Part shown: one piece after another, positions 33,817 to 42,694 of the stretch | Position numbering within the stretch: the first letter of the stretch is position 1 | Layout: the number at the start of each line of letters is the position of its first letter | DNA from: Muribaculaceae bacterium | GTDB taxonomy: Bacteria > Bacteroidota > Bacteroidia > Bacteroidales > Muribaculaceae | Direction of reading: 5' to 3' | Assembly: GCA_009775265.1 (NCBI GenBank) | Contig: VSPG01000019.1 | Span: forward strand, 1-43,132 | DNA: 43,132 nucleotides | Position numbers and translations under genes: made by a program | The notes under the pieces: model-generated | Told to the model about the DNA's origin: nothing | The model's database searches: none | Seen by the model: only the letters and a program-made list of their open reading frames with translations

Positions 33817-34748
33817 GAGCGACGGCCAAAACAGCGCTTTTCGCGGCAGCCATAGCCACAGCCGCCATGATGCAGGGCTGCGCGCACAAAGACCTGTGCT
33901 ACGACCACAGCCACGTGGTGGACCTGCGCGTCGACTTCGACTGGAGCCTCGCTCCCGACGCCACGCCGCGCACCATGGTGGTGCGCCTGTTCCGCCCCGA
34001 CGGCTCGCACTACGCCGTGCACGAGTTCACGTCGGCCGAATCGGGACACATCCGCGTGGAAGCCGGCGACTACATGATTCTGTGCCACAACGGCGAAATG
34101 GAGAACGTGCTGGAAGGCGGCGACAGTTTTTCCGACTACCACCTCGCCACAAAAGCCCGGGCGCTGCTTTCGCCCATGGGACGAGCCGACGCCCAAGCGC
34201 CCCCGCGCCCGGGAGCATCCACGTCCGAGCCGGTGCGCAACACCCCCGAGCAAGTGTGGGCAGGATGCTGCACCAGCCTCAGCATTCAGCCCCGTACCGA
34301 GGGACAGAGCGTCACACTCCGGCCGGCGGAAGCCACCGCGCACTACACCGTCACTATTTACAAAGTCGAGAACCTTACTGCCGCCATAGACATCAGCGGA
34401 GCCATCACAGGCATGTCGGAGCAGTGGAACGTGGCTGCGGCAAGACCATCGGGAATCACAGTCACGCACCCCGTGGCATTCGAACGCCTCGACGAGCACA
34501 CGCTGCGCGCAGAGTTCCATGCCTTCGGCCATTGCCACGAAAGCGATACACCGCACTATTTCTCAGTCTACACCTCAAACAACGTCTATAAGGATTTTGA
34601 AATCACCGAACAGCTCCACGGCGCCCAGAACCCCCGAGAGGTGAACATCGAAATCGAAGGACTGACACTCCCGCCGCAAGGCACAGGCATACAGCCCGGC
34701 ATATCCGGATGGGACAACGTCGTCGACACCGAGATAGACATGCACTGA
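33813..34748 (+). CDS. DUF5119 lipoprotein, fimbrial accessory (Mfa2/FimB-like position)
   Basis: 311 residues with a lipoprotein signal ending MMQGC (C23) and the characteristic CAHKDLCYDHSH just after the lipidation site, as in DUF5119 proteins. The rest is beta-rich: an N-terminal Ig-like part (about 35-110), a Pro/Ala-rich insert (about 125-145), and a second beta domain. By position and by similarity to Mfa2/FimB proteins it is probably an outer-membrane anchor or length-control protein for the fimbriae. Start chosen by the ATGA overlap. Confidence 0.85.
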   Translation: MRATAKTALFAAAIATAAMMQGCAHKDLCYDHSHVVDLRVDFDWSLAPDATPRTMVVRLFRPDGSHYAVHEFTSAESGHIRVEAGDYMILCHNGEMENVLEGGDSFSDYHLATKARALLSPMGRADAQAPPRPGASTSEPVRNTPEQVWAGCCTSLSIQPRTEGQSVTLRPAEATAHYTVTIYKVENLTAAIDISGAITGMSEQWNVAAARPSGITVTHPVAFERLDEHTLRAEFHAFGHCHESDTPHYFSVYTSNNVYKDFEITEQLHGAQNPREVNIEIEGLTLPPQGTGIQPGISGWDNVVDTEIDMH

Positions 34749-34807
34749 AAAGGAATCAAACAAAAAAAATACATAAATTACCACACCATCTTTAAGCTAA
34801 ACGAAAA

Positions 34808-36160
34808 ATGACCCACTCACGATTCAAGCTGTTTCCGGTAGCAGCAGCCGCAGCGCTCGCTATCGCATCCTGCGCCAACGAAGAAGAAGTGCAGCTCCCG
34901 CCCTCCGGCAACGAAATCCGGTTCACGACACGCGTGTCCCGCGCCACCGAGACCGACCTTGCCGTGCTCCAGAAAAGCGAAGGCTTCAAAGTGTACGCCG
35001 ACGTAGACGACTGGACAAACTTCTTCATCAACGGCGACACCGCCAGATACGATGGCACCTCCGCTTTCGTGCTCAACAAAAAATACAACTGGAGTTCCGA
35101 CATGAAGAAAATCCAGTTCTGGGCGTTCCACCCCATCGACAAAAACATAGTCAAGCCTGAAATTTCCGCAAGCAATATACGCATCGACGATTTCACCCCC
35201 GTGGCCTCTTTGACAAAACCCTATGATGTAGGCTCATTCACCAACGCAGGCCCCGGACAGAGCGACCTCATCATAGCCTACACCGAGGCCGAATTCGGCA
35301 AAGTGTCCAACAATGCCGTACCACTCAACTTCCAGCATGCTCTCGCACAGGTGGAAGTGAAGATAAAAAACGCCGAAGCATCCACCGACGGACGTAAAAT
35401 CGTCAAAATAGCCGGAGCATGCATCGTCAATGCAAAGAACAAAGGAAACCTCGAATTCCATGCCCACGACGCAGACGCAACCGCAGCCGACGATTCCCGC
35501 TTCACAATCACCGACCTCAACGACAGCAAATACGACATCGTATGGAACACCGCCAGCGCCACTCTCGCAAGCTATGGCCAGGCTCTTTTGGGTAATGTCA
35601 AGCTCAATGTCGCTCCCGGCAGCGAAAGCTACGTCATAAGCAACGACAACAAGGACAACTCCAGCCTCATGCTCGTGCCGCAGAAAACGACAAAATACAA
35701 CTTCAGCATTCCCAACGAAGGCTCCTACATCCTGCTGCTCTGCCGTGTTGAAATCCACCATCCGGGAGAAACGCACACCGGAACGAAAACAGAAACGACT
35801 ACGGGCGGCACCGTCGGCTCCGACGGCAAAGGAGGACACATCCACCAGCTCTTCCCCGAACTCCAGAGCGGCGACACTTACAACGAGAAGGCCTACGGCT
35901 ACACCTGCGTGCCCGTGGACTTTGACTGGAAGCCCGGCCTGCGCCACATCTACCACCTCAACTTCCTCGGGGCCAGCGCCGGCGCCGGACAGTACCCGCC
36001 GACGGACCACCCCGCAATTAAAGTCGACGACAGCATCAATGTCACTCCCACACCCGACGACAAAGAACCCGGCGATCTTGTGCTCGACAACCCCATCACA
36101 TTCACCGTGACAGTCGCCGAATGGAAAGACGCGGACCAGACCCCCACACCCATGCCCTGA
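34808..36160 (+). CDS. Fimbrillin family lipoprotein (probable major subunit)
   Basis: 450 residues with a lipobox AIASC (C22). Residues about 30-190 and 200-440 match the two beta-sandwich domains of Bacteroidales fimbrillins (Mfa-like/FimA): IRFTTRVSRATETD after the signal, FWAFHPID, NFQHALAQVEVKI, and a C-terminal FTVTVAEWKDAD strand. Such proteins are lipidated, moved to the surface, cleaved by an Arg-specific protease and polymerised by strand exchange; RATE near residue 46 offers an Arg site. It is 59 bp after the DUF5119 gene; no terminator lies between. Confidence 0.88.
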   Translation: MTHSRFKLFPVAAAAALAIASCANEEEVQLPPSGNEIRFTTRVSRATETDLAVLQKSEGFKVYADVDDWTNFFINGDTARYDGTSAFVLNKKYNWSSDMKKIQFWAFHPIDKNIVKPEISASNIRIDDFTPVASLTKPYDVGSFTNAGPGQSDLIIAYTEAEFGKVSNNAVPLNFQHALAQVEVKIKNAEASTDGRKIVKIAGACIVNAKNKGNLEFHAHDADATAADDSRFTITDLNDSKYDIVWNTASATLASYGQALLGNVKLNVAPGSESYVISNDNKDNSSLMLVPQKTTKYNFSIPNEGSYILLLCRVEIHHPGETHTGTKTETTTGGTVGSDGKGGHIHQLFPELQSGDTYNEKAYGYTCVPVDFDWKPGLRHIYHLNFLGASAGAGQYPPTDHPAIKVDDSINVTPTPDDKEPGDLVLDNPITFTVTVAEWKDADQTPTPMP

Positions 36161-36168
36161 CAATCCCC

Positions 36169-36199
36169 CGCAGAGTCATGTCTCGCGCATGACTCTGCG
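36169..36199 (+). promoter_or_regulatory. 12-bp hairpin between the two fimbrillin genes
   Basis: CGCAGAGTCATG (36169-36180) and CATGACTCTGCG (36188-36199) form a perfect stem with a 7-nt loop. No T-tract follows. It could attenuate or stabilise the upstream mRNA end, so that the first fimbrillin is made in excess over the larger downstream one. Confidence 0.6.
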
Positions 36200-36261
36200 C
36201 CACAACCCTCCGTCTCCTCAACGCGGCCATGCCGCAACTCATTCATCACTACTGCTACAAA

Positions 36262-39200
36262 ATGGTGGAAATCAAGAGATACAATCATTTTTCGAAGCTT
36301 AACGGCAGCAAGGCGTGCCGCGCACTCGCAGTGTGCGCGGCGCTCGCCCTGCTCGGCGCCTGCGCCGACGACGACATCCCCGGCTACGGCTGCCGACCCG
36401 GCGACAGCATGGACTTCGACATCGCCCTGACAGAATCCTGGCAGGAAGCCGCTCCGGAAGGTTCCCCGCGCCAGAAAGTCAGCATAAGCCGCATGTCGGG
36501 CGACAGCGACGAACTCTATCTCATCACCACCGCCACCCCGCAGCCCGACTCTGCCGCCACCACGGGCGCGACACAGAGCCGCGGCACAGCCGTCACCACG
36601 GCCACATTCTACGACAGCTTCGGCCTATCGGCGCTCTGCTACACCGGCACATGGCCCGACGAAGCCCACACCTACTGCGACAATCTCAGAATGAAAAAAA
36701 CGGGCACCGCATGGGCGCCCGACGAAACCGGAAAAAAACTCGGATGGGTAGGCTCGGGACGCATACGCTTCTTCGCCTACGCGCCGCACAGCTCCGCCGC
36801 ATCGGCCGGTGTGTCCGCGCCGACGGCCGGCACCGACGGAATCCCCGAAATAAAATTCACGGCCAAATCCACCGTGACGGCGCAGACCGACCTGCTCGCG
36901 GCCGTCACCGACACGCGCGGCGACGCCGGAGGCACCGTGGCCCTCACATTCGGCCACACTCTCACAGCCGTCAGCGTCAAGACAGGCGACGCCATGCTCG
37001 CCGGCACATTCAAAAGCGTGAAACTCTCGGGAGTATACGGCAGCGGCACACTGCGCGCCGACCTCGGCTCCGACAGCAAGACAACCTACAGCTGGACACC
37101 CTCGGGCAGCGCCACTTCGTTCACCGCCGAACTCGGAGCCGACGGCACCGTCATAGCCCCCGACACCGGCACCTACGGCGACAACCACTACACAAAGCCA
37201 GGCCAGAGCATAGCCGACGGCAGCCTGACATTCTTCATGGTGCCGCAGACGCTGCCTTCCGGCGCCAAGCTCGAAATAGTCTTCACCGACGAGCTCACAA
37301 AAGTGGAACGCACCCTCACAGCCGACCTCTCCGGCAAAAAATGGCTTCCCGGCGAACGCGTGGAGTATGCCGTATCGTCCACAGGCATCAAGGCCACGCC
37401 TGTGTTCAGCATCGAACTTGCCGATGAGACCACTCTCCCCTACACAGGCATCGTCGACGTAAAATCCATGCAGGCCTACATGAAAGTCGCCCAATACGGC
37501 AAAGACGACGTGAACCTGCCCCTCAAGCTGCGCTTCGAATCGAGTGTCGACACCAAGGCAGCCTGCACCTTCACCCCCACAGGCGAACCATCCACCGATG
37601 TGACAGCAAAAAAGACAGGCGTACTGCACCTGGTGCCGCAAGCGCCATACAAAGACGAAATGCGCAAGCCTTTCGACGACCTCCACCTGTCGGACAGATA
37701 CACCACGGAAGCCGACGGCACGGCCATGGACCTCTCGCAGTTCAACGGCCTCGAAAAAGACGGACGCACGGAATCGGCCAACACCTACGTAATCCGCACC
37801 CCGGGCCTGTACAAACTGCCGCTCGTATACGGCAACTCGCTCAACAACACAAAAGCATACATCCCGGGAACAACTGCAGACAAACATGTGTGGGAGGTCA
37901 TGGTGGACCACAGGAACAATCCCATAGCGCACGAGTGGATTACCGACCAGCATCCGCGCATCGAATTTGAGGCCGAACTGCTGTGGCAGGACTCCCCCGG
38001 CCTGCTGCGGAATCTCAAACTGAGCGAAGACAGGCGCTGGCTCCAGTTCGAAATACGCGAAGCCACCCTCAACCAGGGCAACGCCCACATAGCCATCAAA
38101 GACCCCGCCACAGGCCATGCCCTGTGGAGCTGGCAGATATACGTGACTCACTACGACTGGAGCGGCGCTGCCGACGTGGACATCACAGCCTACGAGTCAA
38201 ACCTGAAACACGCAATAGCACCTGCCAACGTGGGCTACTGCACCATGCACTCCGGAGCCCCGGAGCGCACGCAGAAAATCACCGTCTACGCCACAGGCGC
38301 CGACGGCAAAGAGACCGCGCTGAAGACCTTCACTTTCACCCAGGAAGGAATCGCGGCATCATCGGCAGGCGACAACACATACTACCAGTGGGGGCGCAAA
38401 GACCCCGTGCCGGGCGGCATCTACAGCAGCAGCACGCCCGACAATCTGCTCATTGGCATGGACGACGAGCAAGAGGAGTTCAACATGATTACCAAACCCG
38501 TCTGGACTCCGGATGGTAATTATGGAGTCGCCGCAGGACAGTCTCTGAAGGCAGAGGATTCTGGCACGCTGGTTGATTACTACGAATCCATCGCCAGACC
38601 CGACGTTTTCTTCATGCACAACTACATCAAGCCTGCATCTGAATCCCATACTGGCCCCGACTATATCGCCCGGCGTATATGGACCGGACTTCCATACAAC
38701 ATATGGGACGGCCTGAGAAATCATAAAGCAACATCAAACAGCGTAACCGCCGAAAACGACAACGTCGTGCAGAAAACCGTCTACGACCCCTCGCCGCGAG
38801 GCTACAACGTTCCGCATGTGGGCGCATACACCGGACTCATATCACCGGACAAATACAAGGATTCAGGTTCATATCAGTTTAAGATGTGGGACAGCGGCAA
38901 AGACGTAATGGGCACTAACATACCGAACGCCGTGCGCATAACCAACGACGGATTCACCGTGGGCTGGCGCTTCACCGTAGGCGGCAAAACACTTGAATTC
39001 TACGCCACCGGGCTAAGGGATTTGGGATGCACCTTCGACCTGTCGCACCTTCCTGAAGGATGGACAGAACAATCATGGCCGGCATTCCGGGCACTTACAT
39101 TTATATACACCGCTTCAGGCTACGAACTCGACAGCGAACGCACCCAGGCCATAATTTTTGCACTGGACGAAAGACATACAAAAATCGCCGGAATCGGCAT

Positions 39201-39264
39201 GCACACAGCCGCATCCTCCAACGGCGCCTATGGCATGGCCGTGCGCCCCGAGCGCACAAAATAG
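36262..39264 (+). CDS. Large fimbrillin-like lipoprotein, probable tip or adhesin subunit
   Basis: 1000 residues with a lipobox LLGAC (C34). Residues about 40-390 are a fimbrillin-like region (VSISRMSGD, FFAYAPHSS, LTFGHTLTAVSVKTG, FFMVPQTLPSGAKLEI, WLPGERVEYAV). Residues about 395-700 are further beta domains. The C-terminal part from 707 opens with YYQWGRKD and continues to YDPSPRGYNVP, a pattern seen in C-terminal lectin-like/FISUMP-type domains of fimbrillin tip proteins. A single large subunit at the operon end is usual for tip adhesins. ATG at 36229 is an alternative start but would put 11 extra polar residues before the signal. Confidence 0.85.
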   Translation: MVEIKRYNHFSKLNGSKACRALAVCAALALLGACADDDIPGYGCRPGDSMDFDIALTESWQEAAPEGSPRQKVSISRMSGDSDELYLITTATPQPDSAATTGATQSRGTAVTTATFYDSFGLSALCYTGTWPDEAHTYCDNLRMKKTGTAWAPDETGKKLGWVGSGRIRFFAYAPHSSAASAGVSAPTAGTDGIPEIKFTAKSTVTAQTDLLAAVTDTRGDAGGTVALTFGHTLTAVSVKTGDAMLAGTFKSVKLSGVYGSGTLRADLGSDSKTTYSWTPSGSATSFTAELGADGTVIAPDTGTYGDNHYTKPGQSIADGSLTFFMVPQTLPSGAKLEIVFTDELTKVERTLTADLSGKKWLPGERVEYAVSSTGIKATPVFSIELADETTLPYTGIVDVKSMQAYMKVAQYGKDDVNLPLKLRFESSVDTKAACTFTPTGEPSTDVTAKKTGVLHLVPQAPYKDEMRKPFDDLHLSDRYTTEADGTAMDLSQFNGLEKDGRTESANTYVIRTPGLYKLPLVYGNSLNNTKAYIPGTTADKHVWEVMVDHRNNPIAHEWITDQHPRIEFEAELLWQDSPGLLRNLKLSEDRRWLQFEIREATLNQGNAHIAIKDPATGHALWSWQIYVTHYDWSGAADVDITAYESNLKHAIAPANVGYCTMHSGAPERTQKITVYATGADGKETALKTFTFTQEGIAASSAGDNTYYQWGRKDPVPGGIYSSSTPDNLLIGMDDEQEEFNMITKPVWTPDGNYGVAAGQSLKAEDSGTLVDYYESIARPDVFFMHNYIKPASESHTGPDYIARRIWTGLPYNIWDGLRNHKATSNSVTAENDNVVQKTVYDPSPRGYNVPHVGAYTGLISPDKYKDSGSYQFKMWDSGKDVMGTNIPNAVRITNDGFTVGWRFTVGGKTLEFYATGLRDLGCTFDLSHLPEGWTEQSWPAFRALTFIYTASGYELDSERTQAIIFALDERHTKIAGIGMHTAASSNGAYGMAVRPERTK

Positions 39265-39313
39265 CCGCGCACCGACAACTGGAAAAGGCGCATAAGCGCA
39301 AATACACAACAAC

Positions 39314-39353
39314 AGCCCCGGGCAATGGCCGCGTAGCAGTCGCAGCCCGGGGT
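39314..39353 (+). terminator. GC-rich hairpin after the fimbrial operon (repeat family copy B)
   Basis: GCCCCGGGC (39315-39323) pairs with GCCCGGGGT (39345-39353). The sequence, including AATGxCCGCG just inside the left arm, is closely similar to the hairpin at 17113-17154. There is no T-tract. It probably marks the operon end. The rest of 39265-39432 shows nothing recognisable. Confidence 0.6.
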
Positions 39354-39432
39354 ATATTGCACCCGGGCCGCTGCGCGGCAGTTCTTCGACACACACGATT
39401 TCTTGCGAAACACGCCGTGCCGGAAAACCGCA

Positions 39433-39464
39433 TTTGCTTTTTTATCGTTTTTTTGCTAATTTTG
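39433..39464 (+). promoter_or_regulatory. Complete sigma-ABfr promoter of the gtrA-mutS run
   Basis: -33 TTTG (39433-39436), a 20-nt spacer, -7 TAATTTTG (39457-39464), 46 bp before the GtrA-like gene. Confidence 0.8.
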
Positions 39465-39510
39465 CGAGCTACCGTGTGGCGCAAAGAATCTCCCCCCACA
39501 GGTATCAACA

Positions 39511-40053
39511 ATGGGAAAAATAAAAAAACTACGTTCCGACATAGCCCACAGCGACTCGCTGTTCTTCTCGTTCCTGCGTTCTGGAGCGTCCTCACAGGCC
39601 GCATCGTGGGTAGACCTCAGCCTCGGCTTCGCACTGTTCGCATGGCTCGGCCTCGCCCCCTGGCTCTCGGCAGCCGTAGGCGCGCTGTGCGGCGGCGCCG
39701 TCAACTGCGTGCTCTGCTACCGCTACACTTTCCATGCGCAGGGATGCCCGTGGAAAGCCGTCATCGTGAAATACGCACTCGTGTGGCTCGGCAGCCTCGT
39801 GCTCAACTCCGGCGGCACCGAAGCCTGCTACCACCTCATGCAGGACTGGCCGTATCTCGAGACCTTAGGCTTCCGCCCCGACGGCTACTACGCCGCCGCC
39901 CGCATCGGCGTGTCGCTGCTCGTAGGCTGGTTCTGGAACTTCCTGCTGCAGCGCTACTTCGTGTTCCGCCACAGCAGCTTCGACCCCCACGCCATACGCA
40001 TAGTCAACGCCATGCTGCCGCGACGCAGCGCCGACGCAAGCAAAGCCTGCTGA
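39511..40053 (+). CDS. GtrA family membrane protein
   Basis: A 180-residue protein with four hydrophobic helices (about 33-53, 55-75, 88-108, 128-150) and the family ending FLLQRYFVFR. GtrA proteins are small membrane proteins thought to move lipid-linked sugars across the inner membrane. No glycosyltransferase partner is adjacent. mutS starts 10 bp after its stop, so mutS probably depends on the promoter in front of this gene. Confidence 0.88.
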   Translation: MGKIKKLRSDIAHSDSLFFSFLRSGASSQAASWVDLSLGFALFAWLGLAPWLSAAVGALCGGAVNCVLCYRYTFHAQGCPWKAVIVKYALVWLGSLVLNSGGTEACYHLMQDWPYLETLGFRPDGYYAAARIGVSLLVGWFWNFLLQRYFVFRHSSFDPHAIRIVNAMLPRRSADASKAC

Positions 40054-40063
40054 CGCACCGCCC

Positions 40064-42694
40064 ATGAGCAAGAAAATAGTCGAAACACCGCTCATGAAGC
40101 AGTATTTCGAGATGAAAGCCCTTCATCCCGACGCCGTGCTGCTGTTCCGCGTGGGCGACTTCTACGAGACATACGGCGAAGACGCCGTCACAGCGTCGCA
40201 GATTCTCGGCATCACACTCACACGCCGCGCCAACGGAGTGGCGCAGCACGTAGAAATGGCCGGATTTCCGCACCACGCCGTCGACACCTACCTCCCGAAA
40301 CTCATACGCGCAGGCAAGCGCGTGGCCATCTGCGAACAGCTCGAAGACCCCAAGCTCACAAAAAAACTCGTCAAGCGCGGCATCACCGAGCTTGTCACGC
40401 CCGGCGTGGCCACCACCGACAACGTGCTCCTCAGCGGGCAGAACAACTTCCTCGCCGCCGTCCACTTCGGACGCAGCGCCACAGGCGTCGCCTTCCTCGA
40501 CATCAGCACCGGCGAATTCCTCACGGCCGAAGGCGACACCGCCTACATCGACAAACTGCTCGCCAACATGGCCCCCAAGGAAGTGCTCGTGATGCGCGGA
40601 TGCAAGCGCCGCCTCGAGGAGGAGATGACCGCACGCTACCTCGCATTCGAGCTGGACGACTGGGTGTTCACACTCGAGGCCGCCGACGAGCGCCTGCGGC
40701 GCCAGTTCTCCACAGCCTCCCTCAAAGGCTTCGGCATCGACCGCATGCCCGACGCCATAATAGCCGCCGGAGCCGCACTGCACTACCTCGACATCACACA
40801 GCACACGCGCATCGCCCACATCAGCGCCATTTCGCGCATCGAGGAGGAGCGCTACGTGCGCATGGACGCGTTCACCGTGCGCAACCTCGAGCTCATAGAG
40901 CCTCTCTCGGCCGAAGGGCGCAGCCTGCTCGGCGTGCTCGACCGCACCGCCACACCCATGGGCGCACGCCTGCTGCGACGATGGCTCCTCTTTCCGCTCA
41001 AAGACCCGCGCGCCATCAACGACCGCCTCGACATCGTGGAACATTTCTTCCGCGACACCGCCGCGCGCGACCGCATCGGCGAACTGCTCGCACGCATCGG
41101 CGACCTCGAGCGCCTATGCTCCAAAATAGCCAACGAGCGCATCACGCCACGCGAAATGCTCCAGCTGCGCACCGCCCTGCAGGCCATAGCCCCCGTGCGC
41201 GCCGTGTGCGAGAACTCCGGCCTCGAAGCGCTCATGGCCATCGGGCGACAGCTCAACGACTGCGTAGCCGTGGCCGAACGCATAGGCCGCGAAATCAGCG
41301 ACGACGCACCCGCCGCACTCAACCGGGGCGGCGACATCATACGCCACGGCGTGGACGACGAACTCGACCGCCTGCGCGAAATATCACGCGGAGGCAAAGA
41401 CTACCTGCTGCGCATACAGGCACGCGAGAGCGAAGCCACAGGCATCGGCTCCCTGAAAATAGGCTACAACAACGTGTTCGGCTACTACATCGAAGTCACC
41501 AACACACACCGCGACAAAGTGCCCGCCGAATGGATTCGAAAGCAGACACTCGTCAACGCCGAACGCTACATCACACCCGAGCTGAAAGAATACGAGCATA
41601 AAATCCTCACGGCCCAGGAAAGCATAGAAGCCATACAGACACGCCTCTACTCGCGCCTCGTGGCCGACACCGGAGCCTACATCCCCGCGCTGCAGCTCAA
41701 CGCCTCCATGCTCGCCCGCCTCGACGTGCTGCTCGGATTCACCCGCGCGGCCGCCGAAGGACGCTACTGCCGCCCGGCAGTCGACGACTCGCTCACACTC
41801 AGCCTCACCGAGGCACGCCACCCCGTCATCGAGCGCGAGCTGCCCCCCGGCGAACCGTACATAGCCAACAGCCTCGAGCTCGACAACGACGCCACGCAGA
41901 TAATGATGATCACCGGCCCCAACATGAGCGGCAAATCAGCCCTGCTGCGCCAGACGGCGCTCAACGTCATCATGGCCCAGTGCGGCAGCTTCGTGGCCGC
42001 CGACGCCGCACGCATCGGCGTGGTCGACAAGGTGTTCACCCGCGTCGGAGCCAGCGACAACATTGCCCTCGGAGAAAGCACCTTCATGGTGGAAATGAAC
42101 GAGGCCGCGAGCATACTCAACAACATGAGCCCACGCTCGCTCATCCTTTTCGACGAACTCGGCCGAGGCACAAGCACCTACGACGGCATATCCATAGCAT
42201 GGGCCATCGTCGAACACATCCACGAGCACCGAGGCATGCACCCGAAGACGCTGTTCGCCACACACTACCACGAACTCAACGACATGGAAGCCCGGTTCGC
42301 CCGCATCGCCAACTACAACGTAAGCGTGCGCGAAATCGACGGAAAAGTAGTGTTCCTGCGCAAACTCGCCCGCGGCGGCTCGGAACACAGCTTCGGCATC
42401 CACGTGGCACGCCTCGCCGGCATGCCGCGCAGCATCACCGACCGCGCCGACACCGTGCTGCAGCGCCTCGAGCAGGCCGCATCGCGCGGAAACGGCGCCG
42501 CCGCGCCCCCCGACATGGCTGCGGCCGCCACACCACAGGCGGGCATGCAGCTGTCGTTCTTCCAGCTCGACGACCCCGTGCTCGCACAGGTACGCGACGA
42601 ACTCCTCGGCATCGACATCGACCGCCTCACACCACTCCAGGCACTCACAAAACTCAACGACATTCAGGCCATACTCTCCGGAAAAAGCAAATGA
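40064..42694 (+). CDS. mutS: DNA mismatch repair ATPase MutS
   Basis: An 876-residue MutS of normal length. The mismatch-reading F33-Y34-E35 lies in GDFYETYGEDA; the connector, lever and clamp domains follow; Walker A GPNMSGKS is at 618-625; Walker B ILFDELGRGTS and the FATHYHEL segment come next. Near the C-terminus QLSFF (829-833) fits the beta-clamp-binding motif of bacterial MutS. The stop overlaps the next start (ATGA). It forms the MutS1 repair complex with MutL, which is not in the window. Confidence 0.97.
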   Translation: MSKKIVETPLMKQYFEMKALHPDAVLLFRVGDFYETYGEDAVTASQILGITLTRRANGVAQHVEMAGFPHHAVDTYLPKLIRAGKRVAICEQLEDPKLTKKLVKRGITELVTPGVATTDNVLLSGQNNFLAAVHFGRSATGVAFLDISTGEFLTAEGDTAYIDKLLANMAPKEVLVMRGCKRRLEEEMTARYLAFELDDWVFTLEAADERLRRQFSTASLKGFGIDRMPDAIIAAGAALHYLDITQHTRIAHISAISRIEEERYVRMDAFTVRNLELIEPLSAEGRSLLGVLDRTATPMGARLLRRWLLFPLKDPRAINDRLDIVEHFFRDTAARDRIGELLARIGDLERLCSKIANERITPREMLQLRTALQAIAPVRAVCENSGLEALMAIGRQLNDCVAVAERIGREISDDAPAALNRGGDIIRHGVDDELDRLREISRGGKDYLLRIQARESEATGIGSLKIGYNNVFGYYIEVTNTHRDKVPAEWIRKQTLVNAERYITPELKEYEHKILTAQESIEAIQTRLYSRLVADTGAYIPALQLNASMLARLDVLLGFTRAAAEGRYCRPAVDDSLTLSLTEARHPVIERELPPGEPYIANSLELDNDATQIMMITGPNMSGKSALLRQTALNVIMAQCGSFVAADAARIGVVDKVFTRVGASDNIALGESTFMVEMNEAASILNNMSPRSLILFDELGRGTSTYDGISIAWAIVEHIHEHRGMHPKTLFATHYHELNDMEARFARIANYNVSVREIDGKVVFLRKLARGGSEHSFGIHVARLAGMPRSITDRADTVLQRLEQAASRGNGAAAPPDMAAAATPQAGMQLSFFQLDDPVLAQVRDELLGIDIDRLTPLQALTKLNDIQAILSGKSK

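Noticed and set aside
42313..42663. Antisense frames opposite the mutS C-terminus
   Set aside because: Ser/Arg-rich shadows of a well-conserved gene.
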